This document shows, in pieces, positions 9,446 to 17,745 of a stretch of 64,000 bases of DNA. A program made the translations under genes and the position numbers. This DNA is from Dinoroseobacter sp. (GTDB lineage: Bacteria; Pseudomonadota; Alphaproteobacteria; Rhodobacterales; Rhodobacteraceae): NCBI GenBank assembly GCA_030066795.1, contig JASJAW010000001.1:186001-250000 (forward strand), read 5' to 3'. How positions within the stretch are numbered: position 1 is the first letter of the stretch; each line of letters starts with the position of its first letter. The notes under the pieces were generated by a model, which saw only the letters and a list, made by a program, of their open reading frames with translations, searched no databases and was not told where the DNA came from.

Positions 9446-10119
9446 AGGCGTTGAAAGCGCGAAAACTGATCATCGTGCTGAAAGAACGGGACGCCCGCTG
9501 GTGCCTCCAACGTCGGAAGCGCCCCGGCAACCTCACCGAGTACAACTTCGGTGATAAAGGGCAGGTTCAAAGCACGTGCCTCAGACAGCGGCACCCAGTG
9601 CAAATGGCTCAACTCGTCCGAGGCTTGCGAGAAGTCATCCGGATCATCCAGCACCGCCTCCGTCGGAGCGAGTAGAAAGCGTGCATCAAACCGGCGCGGG
9701 CGTCCGGGCGGTGTTATCGCACGGAACACGAACCGCAATTGGGATGGATCGGGTTGCGCACCCGATGCCAGAAAACTCTGCCAACTTGAAGAAAGGCCGG
9801 GTGCTTGTACGGGCGCGCTGGCTTGTCCCAACCGCAGTCCGGTTTCTTCCCATAGCTCTCGAATGGCGGCACCCAGAATCGCGTCCGCTGTGGATCCCCG
9901 CGGATCGGTATCCAACTTCGCTCGACACGATGCCTTATAGCCTGAAAGCCCTGGCGCCTGCGCGTCGTCGGGATCGACTGCGCCACCAGGAAAAACGTAC
10001 TTCGATGGCATAAAGGCGGCGTTCGCTCCCCGCTGACCCATAAGAACCGATGGTGAAGTGCTGCCTGCATCCCGGACGAGAACAACGGTTGCGGCATGTC
10101 GTATCGCGGTTTTGTCCAA
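9442..10119 (-). CDS. Nudix hydrolase
   Basis: 225 aa. The Nudix signature is split by an insertion: FPGGAVDPDD, a spacer with PRGSTADAILG, then AAIRELWEETGLRLG carrying the catalytic REXXEE core (about residues 85-100). The layout, with N-terminal AATVVLVRD and the long insertion, resembles the NUDT19/RP2-like group whose members cleave CoA derivatives, but the substrate cannot be fixed from sequence. It lies 25 bp downstream of the DUF983 gene on the same strand, probably one operon. Confidence 0.88.
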   Translation of the reverse strand: MDKTAIRHAATVVLVRDAGSTSPSVLMGQRGANAAFMPSKYVFPGGAVDPDDAQAPGLSGYKASCRAKLDTDPRGSTADAILGAAIRELWEETGLRLGQASAPVQAPGLSSSWQSFLASGAQPDPSQLRFVFRAITPPGRPRRFDARFLLAPTEAVLDDPDDFSQASDELSHLHWVPLSEARALNLPFITEVVLGEVAGALPTLEAPAGVPFFQHDDQFSRFQRL

Positions 10120-10144
10120 GCAGTTCCCCTTCGCGCCGCCAGGC

Positions 10145-10543
10145 TCAGGGGGTCGACGCTTCCTGTGTGTCGAACCCGTGCAGGCGACGCGCCCACTGGT
10201 ACCCGATCATCGCCCCCTTCAATCGTGGAAGAAGATAAAGCGAAAGCGCGACACACCCAACCGAGAATATCGCGATCATGTTGAGCGGGTCGGGACGGAA
10301 GGACACAAAATACCAGTGCAGAAGAGGCGCCATCAAATGGCCCACGATCAGGATTGTCAGATAGGCTGGACCGTCATCTGCTCGGTGGCCCGACAGTTGT
10401 TGGCCGCAGACTGGGCACTCATCCCTGACTTTCAGGTATCCACGCATCATCGGGCCCGCCCCGCAGGAAGGACACCGACGGCGCCACCCGCGACGGAGCG
10501 ACGGGCGAAGCTCACGCTCCGCTGTGTCGTGTTCGACTGTCAT
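10145..10543 (-). CDS. DUF983 zinc-ribbon membrane protein
   Basis: 132 aa. Near the N-terminus a four-Cys zinc ribbon is visible (RRRCPSCGAG and DECPVCGQQL, about residues 22-50). Two transmembrane helices follow (YLTILIVGHLMAPLLHWYF and MIAIFSVGCVALSLYLL). This is the standard DUF983 layout. The family is common in Rhodobacterales next to Nudix or cytochrome-oxidase genes, with no proven role. It is upstream of and probably co-transcribed with the Nudix gene. Confidence 0.9.
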   Translation of the reverse strand: MTVEHDTAERELRPSLRRGWRRRCPSCGAGPMMRGYLKVRDECPVCGQQLSGHRADDGPAYLTILIVGHLMAPLLHWYFVSFRPDPLNMIAIFSVGCVALSLYLLPRLKGAMIGYQWARRLHGFDTQEASTP

Positions 10544-10663
10544 AGATGGGCTCCCAAACCCTGTTCGCGCTATCAGAGTAGGTGGAGCAGGTTAAGAAGT
10601 CAGTTTGACAACTTGTCTTGCGTCGGGATGTCGCAAACTCGGTCTGTGTAAAAAATTTTCGAC

Positions 10664-10668
10664 GGAAC
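10664..10668 (+). promoter_or_regulatory. Possible ECF-type -35 element upstream of the EF-hand gene
   Basis: A GGAAC pentamer lies about 75 bp before the EF-hand start, with CGTGTG about 13 bp further on. GGAAC is the common -35 core of ECF sigma promoters, and an ECF-type sigma gene sits two genes on. The spacing to the presumed -10 is shorter than usual, so this is only a candidate. Confidence 0.25.
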
Positions 10669-10739
10669 CTGGCTCTGGCTGCGTGTGGTTGGATGAAGCG
10701 GCTGCAAAGGGCAGTCGCTCCCATAAGGAACGAAAAAAA

Positions 10740-11228
10740 ATGACAGCACGTTGGAACACCGCACTAACCCTTGGACTGGTCTCGCTCATCGGCGCCAGTA
10801 GTTTGGCGATAGCCGCACCTGGCGGCGCCCGCGATGGAGATCGGGCTGAGATGCGCGAGGAGATGTTCAATCGTCTCGATACCGATGGAGATGGCCAATT
10901 CACCCGTGAAGACCTCGAGGGGCAGGCGGAGATCAGGTTTCAGGACAACGACACCAATGGCGACGGGTTTCTGTCTGCTGGAGAGATAAAGACGGCCACG
11001 GAAAAACGCCTTTCCGAGCGTGCTGAGCGAATGAGTGCGCGGATGCTGGAGCGTCTTGATCGTGATGAGGATGGTCAACTGAGTCTGGAGGAAGCCACCG
11101 CAGACGGAAAGCGCGGTGATCGAATGTTCGAGCGCGCAGATGCGAATGGTGACGGCGTGATCACACGCGCCGAATTCATGAGCGCCGAACGACCGCAGGG
11201 CCGGTTCCATCGTGACGGACGGCAGTAA
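10740..11228 (+). CDS. Secreted EF-hand calcium-binding protein
   Basis: 162 aa. A signal peptide (TLGLVSLIGASSLAIAAPGG) is followed by four EF-hand loops: DTDGDGQFTREDL, DTNGDGFLSAGEI, DRDEDGQLSLEEA and DANGDGVITRAEF, each with Asp at loop positions 1, 3 and 5 and an acidic residue at 12. It should be a periplasmic or extracellular calcium-binding protein, related to calcium-sensing EF-hand proteins often found beside heavy-metal sensor genes. The ATG at 10740 is preceded by AAGGAACG. It heads the sigma/metal-sensor cluster on the same strand, 83 bp before the sigma gene. Confidence 0.9.
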   Translation: MTARWNTALTLGLVSLIGASSLAIAAPGGARDGDRAEMREEMFNRLDTDGDGQFTREDLEGQAEIRFQDNDTNGDGFLSAGEIKTATEKRLSERAERMSARMLERLDRDEDGQLSLEEATADGKRGDRMFERADANGDGVITRAEFMSAERPQGRFHRDGRQ

Positions 11229-11254
11229 GGTTAACACGGGTAAAAGGCACCGCC

Positions 11255-11272
11255 GCAGCGCTTGCGCGCTGC
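11255..11272 (+). repeat. Short hairpin between EF-hand and sigma genes
   Basis: A perfect 7-bp inverted repeat, GCAGCGC - TTGC - GCGCTGC, lies in the 83-bp gap. There is no T-run after it, so a terminator is unlikely; it could tune expression of the downstream sigma gene or stabilise the upstream mRNA. Confidence 0.45.
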
Positions 11273-11311
11273 GCGCTGGCTTGCTGGACGAGATCGGGCT
11301 AGGCCTGACCC

Positions 11312-11920
11312 ATGACGCGCACCTCGCCTCAGAGAGTTTCAGTTTCAGACACGGTCTGGTTGGTGCGATTTGCCAACGGAGACCCGGAGGCCGCGCGTGT
11401 TTTAACCGAACGCCTTGCTCCGCGCGCGTTCCGGCTGTCGTACAGGATCCTGGGCGACCAGGCCGAGGCCGAAGACATCGCGCAGGAAGCTATGCTACGT
11501 CTTTGGCAGCAGGCCCCGGAGTGGCGCCAGGATGGACCAGCGCAACCCGCAACATGGCTTTTGCGGGTGGCCCGGAATCTCTGTATCGACCGGCTCCGAC
11601 AGACGAAGGGTCGCAAAGCCACTCATGGGTCTGAAAGCCTCGATACATTGCCTGGAGCGCAGCCCACCGCCGAAATGTTACTCACACAGAAGGATCGGTC
11701 ACGGGTCCTGCGAGCTGCCCTCGCGGAGTTGCCCGACCGTCAGCGTGATGCGATCGTGCTCCGCCATATCGACGAGTGCGGCAACGCGGAGATCGCTGGC
11801 ATAATGGACATATCGGTCGAGGCTGTTGAAAGTCTGCTAGCGCGTGGAAAACGCGCGCTCAGCGCAAAGCTCGCCGGACGTGCTGAGGAATTGGGGTTTA
11901 GGGATGACGAACAAACCTGA
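11312..11920 (+). CDS. ECF-type RNA polymerase sigma factor
   Basis: 202 aa with sigma region 2 (FRLSYRILGDQAEAEDIAQE, then AMLRLWQ; about residues 40-67) and region 4 (ALAELPDRQRDAIVLRHI followed by the helix-turn-helix NAEIAGIMDISVEAVESLL; about 140-185). Regions 1 and 3 are absent, typical of extracytoplasmic-function sigma factors. The following gene overlaps its last 17 bp and encodes a small membrane protein, the usual position of an anti-sigma factor. With the EF-hand and metal-sensor genes around it, a cation or envelope stress role is a reasonable inference. Confidence 0.92.
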   Translation: MTRTSPQRVSVSDTVWLVRFANGDPEAARVLTERLAPRAFRLSYRILGDQAEAEDIAQEAMLRLWQQAPEWRQDGPAQPATWLLRVARNLCIDRLRQTKGRKATHGSESLDTLPGAQPTAEMLLTQKDRSRVLRAALAELPDRQRDAIVLRHIDECGNAEIAGIMDISVEAVESLLARGKRALSAKLAGRAEELGFRDDEQT

Positions 11921-12263
11921 AACAGAAGAGCGAACCCTCGAGACTTTTTTTGCCGCCGAGAGGGAGACGTTTCTTGCGCCGTCTGATGCATTTCTGGCGC
12001 GTGTCGCAGCGGACGCCGTGAAGACGCAAGCCTCCATTGCCCAACAGGCAGAGCAAAAGATACCTCGCGGAGCATTTCGTTGGCCGAACTGGGGAGCAGT
12101 TGCAGGTCTGACGGCCTGCCTGGTACTTGGTGTCGGATTGGGCAGCGGGTTTTCAGGCCAGATCGGTGCGTATGGCGATTTTTACCTGTCAGGTGGTGTG
12201 GTCGCATCCGAAGGGCTTTTCCCAACAGGCCTAGATACCTTCCTGACAGAAGAGGAGGGTTAA
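11904..12263 (+). CDS. Small single-pass membrane protein, candidate anti-sigma factor
   Basis: 119 aa. A charged N-terminal region of about 60 residues (LETFFAAERETFLAPSDAFL) precedes one transmembrane helix (WGAVAGLTACLVLGVGLGSG, about residues 66-85) and a short extracytoplasmic tail. It overlaps the sigma gene by 17 bp (ATG at 11904) and ends 3 bp before the metal-sensor gene. Size, topology and position fit an anti-sigma factor, but I recognise no ZAS or ChrR-type zinc motif, so the role is inferred from context only. Confidence 0.6.
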   Translation: MTNKPETEERTLETFFAAERETFLAPSDAFLARVAADAVKTQASIAQQAEQKIPRGAFRWPNWGAVAGLTACLVLGVGLGSGFSGQIGAYGDFYLSGGVVASEGLFPTGLDTFLTEEEG

Positions 12264-12266
12264 GCC

Positions 12267-12773
12267 ATGAGCGAGCCGTCGAGAATGCCAGGATGGAGCC
12301 GTGGGCGAACCATCCTGTTCTACTTGTCGCTCGGACTGAATATCCTTGTGATTGGGGTGTTGCTCGGCGCCGTCTTGTCTGGAGGAAGACCAGGGCCCCG
12401 GGCCACGATCGATGGACCTTTTCCAATGCTGCGTGCCCTGTCCGATGAAGAGCGAACGCAGTTCACCCAGATCATTAGGGCCAATCGAGAGATGCGGACG
12501 GAGCGACCGGTTAAAAGCTTGCAGCGCGGTCGAAAACTGCTGGAACTCGTCAGCGCCGAGAAGTTCGACGCCGCCCGGTTCGAAGCTCTGCTTAAGGAGC
12601 AAAGCCAAGCGGCCGCGGGGCGTGCAGACGCTGGGCGGGTCGCATTAACGATGTTGTTATCTCGAATGAGCCTTGCGGACCGGCAGGCCTTCGCTTCGCG
12701 TCTTGAGGAGATGCTAAAGCGCTCGGTTCGGGAGCGACGCAAACAAGAAGACGGGCGCCGCACTCTTCGCTAG
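12267..12773 (+). CDS. Periplasmic heavy-metal sensor family protein
   Basis: 168 aa. One N-terminal membrane anchor (ILFYLSLGLNILVIGVLLGA) is followed by a helical periplasmic domain of the heavy-metal sensor/CpxP-like type (PF13801-like). The pattern FPMLRALSDEERTQFTQII with later DAARFEALLKEQS and MSLADRQAFASRLEEML is characteristic. Such proteins bind metal or misfolded-protein signals in the periplasm. It starts 3 bp after the candidate anti-sigma gene, so the sigma gene, its overlapping partner and this gene form one transcription unit. Confidence 0.82.
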   Translation: MSEPSRMPGWSRGRTILFYLSLGLNILVIGVLLGAVLSGGRPGPRATIDGPFPMLRALSDEERTQFTQIIRANREMRTERPVKSLQRGRKLLELVSAEKFDAARFEALLKEQSQAAAGRADAGRVALTMLLSRMSLADRQAFASRLEEMLKRSVRERRKQEDGRRTLR

Positions 12774-12794
12774 GCGCTATGATCGCTCCAAACG

Positions 12795-14186
12795 CTATGC
12801 CGCGGACCTGTTGTTACTTACAACGACTTGGTTGCGGCCTTCGGCTTTCGCTTCATAAAGCGCCCGGTCCGCCCTTTCGAGAATTTCCGGGACGGTCTGG
12901 TTCGGCGCCTCTCGGCCGCCTGTCGCAAGTCCGATGCTGATGGTCACCCGTATCTCTGGCTGGTCTGCTCCGGGCAGGACGACCGCTGTATCTTCGATCC
13001 TGCGCCGCAGTCGTTCTGCAACCTGGGTCGCTGTGCTCAAATCCGTGTCGGGCAGAACGATCATGAACTCCTCCCCCCCAATCCGGGCCACAATATCGAG
13101 CGAGCGCAAATGCCGGCGCACGCAGGCAGCCGTCTCTCGAAGCACTTGGTCCCCGGCGGCATGGCCATAGTGGTCATTGACCGATTTAAAGAAATCGAAA
13201 TCCAGGAGCAAAACAGCAAAATCGCGCGCCTCGCGGATAGACTCCCCGGCGAGACTCCCAAGTTGGCTCATTCCGAACCGTCGATTATACAGCCCGGTCA
13301 GAGGATCAATCACCGCCAACCGAAGGCGTTCGGACATCTCGTCCCGCATGCGATCCTCATCCTGTTTGCGCTGCATCTGTGCCCGCAGGCGCAACGCCAT
13401 TTCATCAATGCTCACCGGGGCATAGACGACTTCGTCCGCCCCCATGTCCAATGCCCGTGCCGCCAAGGCGGCCTCGCCCTCCCGGACAACGAAGATCTGT
13501 CCGGCGTGCTGCGTTGCCGGTCGGGAGCGCAATTCCGACAGGATGTCGATACCTTCGTCCGGACGGCCTGAATCCGCTTCAATCACAAAGACTTGTGCCT
13601 GATCTTTGCTTGCCTCCAGCGCTTCTGTACGTGAGAGAATGCGGACATCTTCGCGGATCCGACGGCGCAAGCCATTGGCCCAGTTCGACCCAACGCCGTC
13701 CGGCGCGAGGATTAGGCTAACGCAATCTGCGCGGGGTGGGTCGTACTTGGCGCGTTCTTCTACGAACCCGCCTAGCTCGGGCGTGCGTGTCTGCGCAATC
13801 AGCTCAGCGGCCTTGGAATGTGAGCGGAGCAAACTGCGGACCCGCGCCAAAAGAGTGACTTCCGAGAGCGGTTTCGAAAGGAATTCATCCGCACCGGATG
13901 CGAGGCCCCGCAGGCGGGTGTCTGTATCATCGAGTGATGTAATCATGATCACCGGAATGCTTGATGTGACCGGGTCTGCTTTAAGGCGCTTGCACACGCT
14001 GAACCCATCCATCTCCGGCATAACCACGTCCAGAAGGATCAGGTCTGGCCGCTCTTCTCGGGCAATCTGCAGTCCTTCGCGCCCGGTTTCTGCCAAGAGA
14101 ACACTATAGCAGGCCGATGCCAGCTTCACTTTCATCACGATGCGGTTCGTTGCAACATCGTCGATGACAAGTATCGTGCCTGACAT
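12795..14186 (-). CDS. pleD: PleD-type response regulator with GGDEF diguanylate cyclase domain
   Basis: 463 aa in the REC-REC-GGDEF order of PleD. The first receiver has the acidic pair VIDDVATNR, the phospho-acceptor Asp in LILLDVVMPEMDG (about residue 53) and the Lys in FLSKPLSE. The second receiver (about 155-290) is degenerate. The cyclase domain carries RIGGEEFMIVLPD, an active GGEEF signature, preceded by RSLDIVA, an RxxD inhibitory site. It should make c-di-GMP. The ATG at 14186 follows a GAGGAG site and an adjacent in-frame GTG. It is divergent from the DUF3572 gene, a neighbourhood conserved in alphaproteobacteria. Confidence 0.94.
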   Translation of the reverse strand: MSGTILVIDDVATNRIVMKVKLASACYSVLLAETGREGLQIAREERPDLILLDVVMPEMDGFSVCKRLKADPVTSSIPVIMITSLDDTDTRLRGLASGADEFLSKPLSEVTLLARVRSLLRSHSKAAELIAQTRTPELGGFVEERAKYDPPRADCVSLILAPDGVGSNWANGLRRRIREDVRILSRTEALEASKDQAQVFVIEADSGRPDEGIDILSELRSRPATQHAGQIFVVREGEAALAARALDMGADEVVYAPVSIDEMALRLRAQMQRKQDEDRMRDEMSERLRLAVIDPLTGLYNRRFGMSQLGSLAGESIREARDFAVLLLDFDFFKSVNDHYGHAAGDQVLRETAACVRRHLRSLDIVARIGGEEFMIVLPDTDLSTATQVAERLRRRIEDTAVVLPGADQPEIRVTISIGLATGGREAPNQTVPEILERADRALYEAKAEGRNQVVVSNNRSAA

Positions 14187-14231
14187 CACAACTCCTCTAT
14201 GGCTTGATGTTCAAGCCTAGGGATTGAGTGG

Positions 14232-14246
14232 TTAACAAAGTATTAG
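14232..14246. promoter_or_regulatory. Candidate CtrA binding site
   Basis: In the pleD/DUF3572 divergent gap, TTAA and TTAG are separated by exactly 7 bp. This matches the CtrA consensus TTAA-N7-TTAA at seven of eight positions. CtrA controls motility and c-di-GMP genes in Rhodobacterales, so a site upstream of pleD is plausible, but a short degenerate motif in an AT-rich gap can arise by chance. Confidence 0.35.
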
Positions 14247-14268
14247 GAATTGAGAGAGAGATTTAAGA

Positions 14269-14547
14269 ATGCAGCAAGATTTCGCTGAGGAGATTGCCCT
14301 TAAGGCTCTCGCGTGGATCGCGTCTGACGAGCAGCTTTTGCAGGTATTTCTGGGGGCCAGTGGCGCATCGGGGTCTGAGCTGAAATCCCGGATCGCGGAC
14401 CCGGAGTTCCTGCTTTCGGTTCTGGATTTCCTCACGATGGACGATGCATGGATTGTAGGGTTCTGCGACACTGAAGGACTGGCTTACGACTTGCCAATGC
14501 AGGCCAAGGGAGCATTTCCAGGCGGTGCGGAAGTTAGTTGGACCTGA
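14269..14547 (+). CDS. DUF3572 domain-containing protein
   Basis: 92 aa, single DUF3572 domain. The family signature is clear: EEIALKALAWIASDEQLLQVFL, GASGASGSELKSRIADPEFL and the DFLTMDDAWIVGFCD segment. Small soluble protein of unknown function that typically lies divergent from pleD in alphaproteobacteria, as here. A GAGAGAGA purine-rich site precedes the ATG. Confidence 0.9.
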   Translation: MQQDFAEEIALKALAWIASDEQLLQVFLGASGASGSELKSRIADPEFLLSVLDFLTMDDAWIVGFCDTEGLAYDLPMQAKGAFPGGAEVSWT

Positions 14548-14776
14548 TCCTTACGTTGCGTCATACCGCCGCGAAAGATTATTGCGCGGAGAATTCAGAA
14601 GCGTTCTATGTCACAAGTCCCCGTGGGTGACGCTAAGCCCTTTTGACTGCAAGACAGTCAACGGGCGACATCTGAGTTAGAATCTTAAGCGGTGAAGCTA
14701 AATCTGGCCGCCGGAAGGGAGAAGTGCGAAGCGAATTGCTTTGCGCAAATTGGAGGCCGCGAGAGCGGTTGGAGGC
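14548..14776. other. Intergenic region, no gene seen
   Basis: About 230 bp between DUF3572 and the HAD gene. I found no convincing ORF, tRNA or terminator. It probably holds the HAD promoter and, at its end, the alternative TTG start at 14741. Confidence 0.5.
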
Positions 14777-15493
14777 ATGCTGGCAGGGGTCATTTTCGAC
14801 AAAGACGGAACGTTGTTCGATTTCCAAAGAACTTGGGGCGCGTGGGGCGAGAAAGCCCTGTGGCAGTTGTCAGGCGAGGACGAGACCTTGTGCCAAAAGC
14901 TCGCCGATGCGGTCGGTTTTGATCGTCTTCTGTCGCGTTTCCGTCCCGACAGTCCTGCAATAGCAGGAACTAATACAGAGACCGCCTTGCTCCTAAAGGC
15001 GCATATGCCAGATCGGACAGAGGAAGAGGTGCTTTTTCAGTTAAACGCGCTCGCGCGCGAGGCGACGGTCGCCGAAGCTGTTCCTCTTACGCCTTTTCTG
15101 ACCGAGCTGCGAAACCATGGCCTTAGGCTTGGGGTTGCTACCAACGATTCTGAAGAGGCTGCGCGCGCGCATTTAAGTGTCACCGGGGCGTTTGAACTCT
15201 TTCACCATGTCTTTGGCTATGACAGCGGCTATGGCGCGAAACCGGATCCGGGAATGCTTCTGGCGTTTTGCGATCTGGAGGGGCTCGAACCGTCCGAAGT
15301 GGCAATGGTCGGGGACAGTATCCACGATTTGCAGGCGGGGCGCGAGGCTGGCATGACCACCATTGGTGTGCTGACGGGCGTCGCGTCCGTCACCGATCTT
15401 TCAAGCCACGCAGACGAAATCCTGCCCAATATCGGGCATCTCCTTGCAAGCGAGACCTTTGCCGCTATGCGGCCGCGCCGCGCCCCCGCCTGA
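14777..15493 (+). CDS. HAD-superfamily hydrolase, phosphoglycolate-phosphatase-like
   Basis: 238 aa from the ATG at 14777. HAD motif I is GVIFDKDGTLFDF, where the catalytic Asp pair is D-K-D; motif II is GVATNDSEE (Thr); motif III/IV is GAKPDPGMLL plus VAMVGDSIHDLQAGR. The helical cap lies between motifs I and II. It resembles Gph-type small-molecule phosphatases, substrate undetermined. GGAGG lies only one base before the ATG, too close for an ideal ribosome site; an in-frame TTG at 14741 would add 12 residues, so the start is uncertain. Confidence 0.88.
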   Translation: MLAGVIFDKDGTLFDFQRTWGAWGEKALWQLSGEDETLCQKLADAVGFDRLLSRFRPDSPAIAGTNTETALLLKAHMPDRTEEEVLFQLNALAREATVAEAVPLTPFLTELRNHGLRLGVATNDSEEAARAHLSVTGAFELFHHVFGYDSGYGAKPDPGMLLAFCDLEGLEPSEVAMVGDSIHDLQAGREAGMTTIGVLTGVASVTDLSSHADEILPNIGHLLASETFAAMRPRRAPA

Positions 15494-15509
15494 TATCTCT
15501 GTTCGGGGT

Positions 15510-15884
15510 TTAACCCACGACGTTATAGCCTCGTCCACGCATGCAATTGCGTACAATAGCTTCTCGGCTTGCGTTGCGCTGAATTGCGTCCGACGTGAGC
15601 CCGGCTACGGCGCCAACCGCTGCCGCCCGTCCCAGATTGTCACTGTTGTCGTTGAAAATCACCGAACTGGCACCGGCAACACCTGCGCCGGTAGCAACAG
15701 CGGTAGCTGTCCGTCCATCAACCTGCGCTTGCGACGCGGCCAGTCCCTGACACTGAGCGAGATCGGATTCGTAACTTGGGCCCACAGCGCCATCGATGAC
15801 CGGCACATAATTTGCGCCGGAGTTTGCGCAGGCGCTCAAAAGCAAGGGAACTGCGAAGAAAATAGCAGGTTTGCGGCAGATCAT
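15510..15884 (-). CDS. Glycine-zipper lipoprotein
   Basis: 124 aa. The leader IFFAVPLLLSAC is a type II signal peptide with the lipobox LLSAC. The mature protein carries a glycine-zipper-like helical pair (TAVATGAGVAGASSVIF and LGRAAAVGAVAGLTSD) and a C-terminal NCMRGRGYNVVG motif seen in many Rhodobacteraceae outer-membrane lipoproteins. No enzyme motif. The start at 15884 (MICRKP) gives a compact signal peptide; an upstream in-frame ATG at 15914 does not improve it. It converges on the HAD gene. Confidence 0.8.
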   Translation of the reverse strand: MICRKPAIFFAVPLLLSACANSGANYVPVIDGAVGPSYESDLAQCQGLAASQAQVDGRTATAVATGAGVAGASSVIFNDNSDNLGRAAAVGAVAGLTSDAIQRNASREAIVRNCMRGRGYNVVG

Positions 15885-16128
15885 TTTGATGTCCTCAGTA
15901 AATCGAGCAGGCAACGCCTGAGCAGGGTCAACTCAGATTGAACAGATCTCGTACCGCTAATCGATAGCAAGTGCATCAAAGCGAAACCTATAGTCGCAGA
16001 CCGGGCGTGGTTCTTTAGGCTGAACGCCGCGCACGGTGTTCCATTCTCAAAACGACAGGAAGGGTCGGTTTCCGGGCCGATTACAGCGTCGCGTTCAGGG
16101 TTTCATGAGACCACAATGGGAGGCGCGT

Positions 16129-17688
16129 ATGCCACAAGAGCAGATCCGACCGAAACGCCGTCATGGCGGGCGGAAAGGCAATACCCGGCGTGGGAAGTCG
16201 GGGCTGGCGACACAACTTCCGTTTGAGCCTCCGCTTAACACCGATGCGCCGACCGAACCTCTGTCCGCCGACGGAGTAGCAGCTATTCATGATGGTGCGA
16301 TGCGGATCCTCGAAGAGATCGGGGTAGAGTTTCTCAATCCGCAAGCCTGTGCGCTCCTGAAACAGGCTGGCTGTCGCGTGGAAGGCGAAAACGTGCGGAT
16401 GTGCCGTGAATTTGTTATGGAGATGGTGGCAAAAGCGCCCGCCAGCTTCACGATCACGCCGCGCAACCCGGACAGGCAGATTACCATCGGTGGCCGCAAC
16501 ACGGTCTTTGTAAATGTCTCGTCGCCGCCCAACTACTGGGACCTGATGACAGGGAAAATTCCCGGCACGCGCGACAAGTGCCGCGATCTGCTCAAACTGA
16601 TTCAATACTTTAACTGCTTGCACGTGGTCGGAGGGTATCCGGTCGAACCGGTCGATATCCATGCATCTGTCCGGCATCTGGATGTCCTGTACGACAAGCT
16701 CACGCTCACCGACAAAGTGGCCCATGCCTATTGTTTGGGACGTGAGAGAGTTGAGGATGTGATGGAGATGGTGCGCCTTGCCGCCGGTCTGAGCCTTGAT
16801 GACTTTGAGGCGACGCCGCGGATGTACACCAATATCAACTCCACCTCGCCACTCAAGCACGACTATCCAATGCTCGACGGTGCGATGCGTATTGTCGGGC
16901 GTGGGCAGGCTTTGGTCGTTACGCCGTTTACGCTGGCAGGTGCCATGGCGCCCGTCACCATGGCAGGCGCGGTCACCCTATCGATTGCTGAAGCACTCTG
17001 TGCCATTGCGTTGGCGCAGTACATTCGACCCGGTGCGCCCGTAGCTATTGGTACGTTTACCTCCAACGTTGATATGAAATCAGGCGCGCCCGCATTTGGG
17101 ACTCCGGAATATATGCGTGCCACCCAGATGACTGGTCAGATGGCGCGGTTTTACGGTTTGCCGATGCGGGCATCTGGTGTTTGTGCTGCAAACGTACCCG
17201 ACGCGCAGGCGATGATGGAAACCTCGAACAGCCTTTGGTCCGCGGTTCAGTCCGGCGCAAATATGGTTTACCACGCCGCGGGTTGGCTCGAAGGCGGGTT
17301 AATCGCCAGCCCGGAAAAACTGGTTATGGATTGCGAGCTCTTGCAGCAGATCCAGCGCTACTTCGATCCTGCACTGGTGGCGACCACGCCCGATGACATC
17401 GCGGTGGACGCCGTGGCCGAAGTCGGCTCATCGGGGCATTTCTTCGGCGTGCAACATACGCAGGAACGATATGAAACCGCTTTCTATCAACCCTTCCTTT
17501 CCGATTGGCGAAACTATGAAGCTTGGGAGCAGGATGGTGGGCTTTGGTCTGCTGAGCGAGCGCACCGTTTGTTCAAGGAGATTCTTGCCAATTGCGAAAC
17601 GCCGCCGATGAACCCCGCCCATCACGAAGCACTCGCTGATTTTGTTGCGCGCCGAAAGGAAGAGGGTGGCGCGCCTACGGATTTCTGA
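16129..17688 (+). CDS. Trimethylamine methyltransferase (MttB) superfamily protein without pyrrolysine
   Basis: 519 aa, MttB family (PF06253). A basic N-terminal stretch is followed by the barrel, with PNYWDLMTGK, YTNINSTSPLKHDYPMLDG, VVTPFTLAGAMAPVTMAGAV and NMVYHAAGWLEGGL typical of the family. The frame contains no internal TAG, so the pyrrolysine of true trimethylamine MttB is absent. Known non-Pyl members (MtgB-like) transfer methyl groups from quaternary amines such as glycine betaine to a corrinoid protein. No corrinoid-protein gene lies next to it. GGGAGG sits 6 bp before the chosen ATG; earlier in-frame starts at 16036 and 16105 have weaker context. Confidence 0.88.
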   Translation: MPQEQIRPKRRHGGRKGNTRRGKSGLATQLPFEPPLNTDAPTEPLSADGVAAIHDGAMRILEEIGVEFLNPQACALLKQAGCRVEGENVRMCREFVMEMVAKAPASFTITPRNPDRQITIGGRNTVFVNVSSPPNYWDLMTGKIPGTRDKCRDLLKLIQYFNCLHVVGGYPVEPVDIHASVRHLDVLYDKLTLTDKVAHAYCLGRERVEDVMEMVRLAAGLSLDDFEATPRMYTNINSTSPLKHDYPMLDGAMRIVGRGQALVVTPFTLAGAMAPVTMAGAVTLSIAEALCAIALAQYIRPGAPVAIGTFTSNVDMKSGAPAFGTPEYMRATQMTGQMARFYGLPMRASGVCAANVPDAQAMMETSNSLWSAVQSGANMVYHAAGWLEGGLIASPEKLVMDCELLQQIQRYFDPALVATTPDDIAVDAVAEVGSSGHFFGVQHTQERYETAFYQPFLSDWRNYEAWEQDGGLWSAERAHRLFKEILANCETPPMNPAHHEALADFVARRKEEGGAPTDF

Positions 17689-17745
17689 CCGGGGCTCTTC
17701 AGCACAGCTTTTAACCGGACCGTTGGCGGGGTAACACTCGGCCTT

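Noticed and set aside
14567-14700. Possible tRNA or small RNA before the HAD gene
   Set aside because: Some stem-like pieces occur, but no cloverleaf, T-loop or terminator could be drawn.
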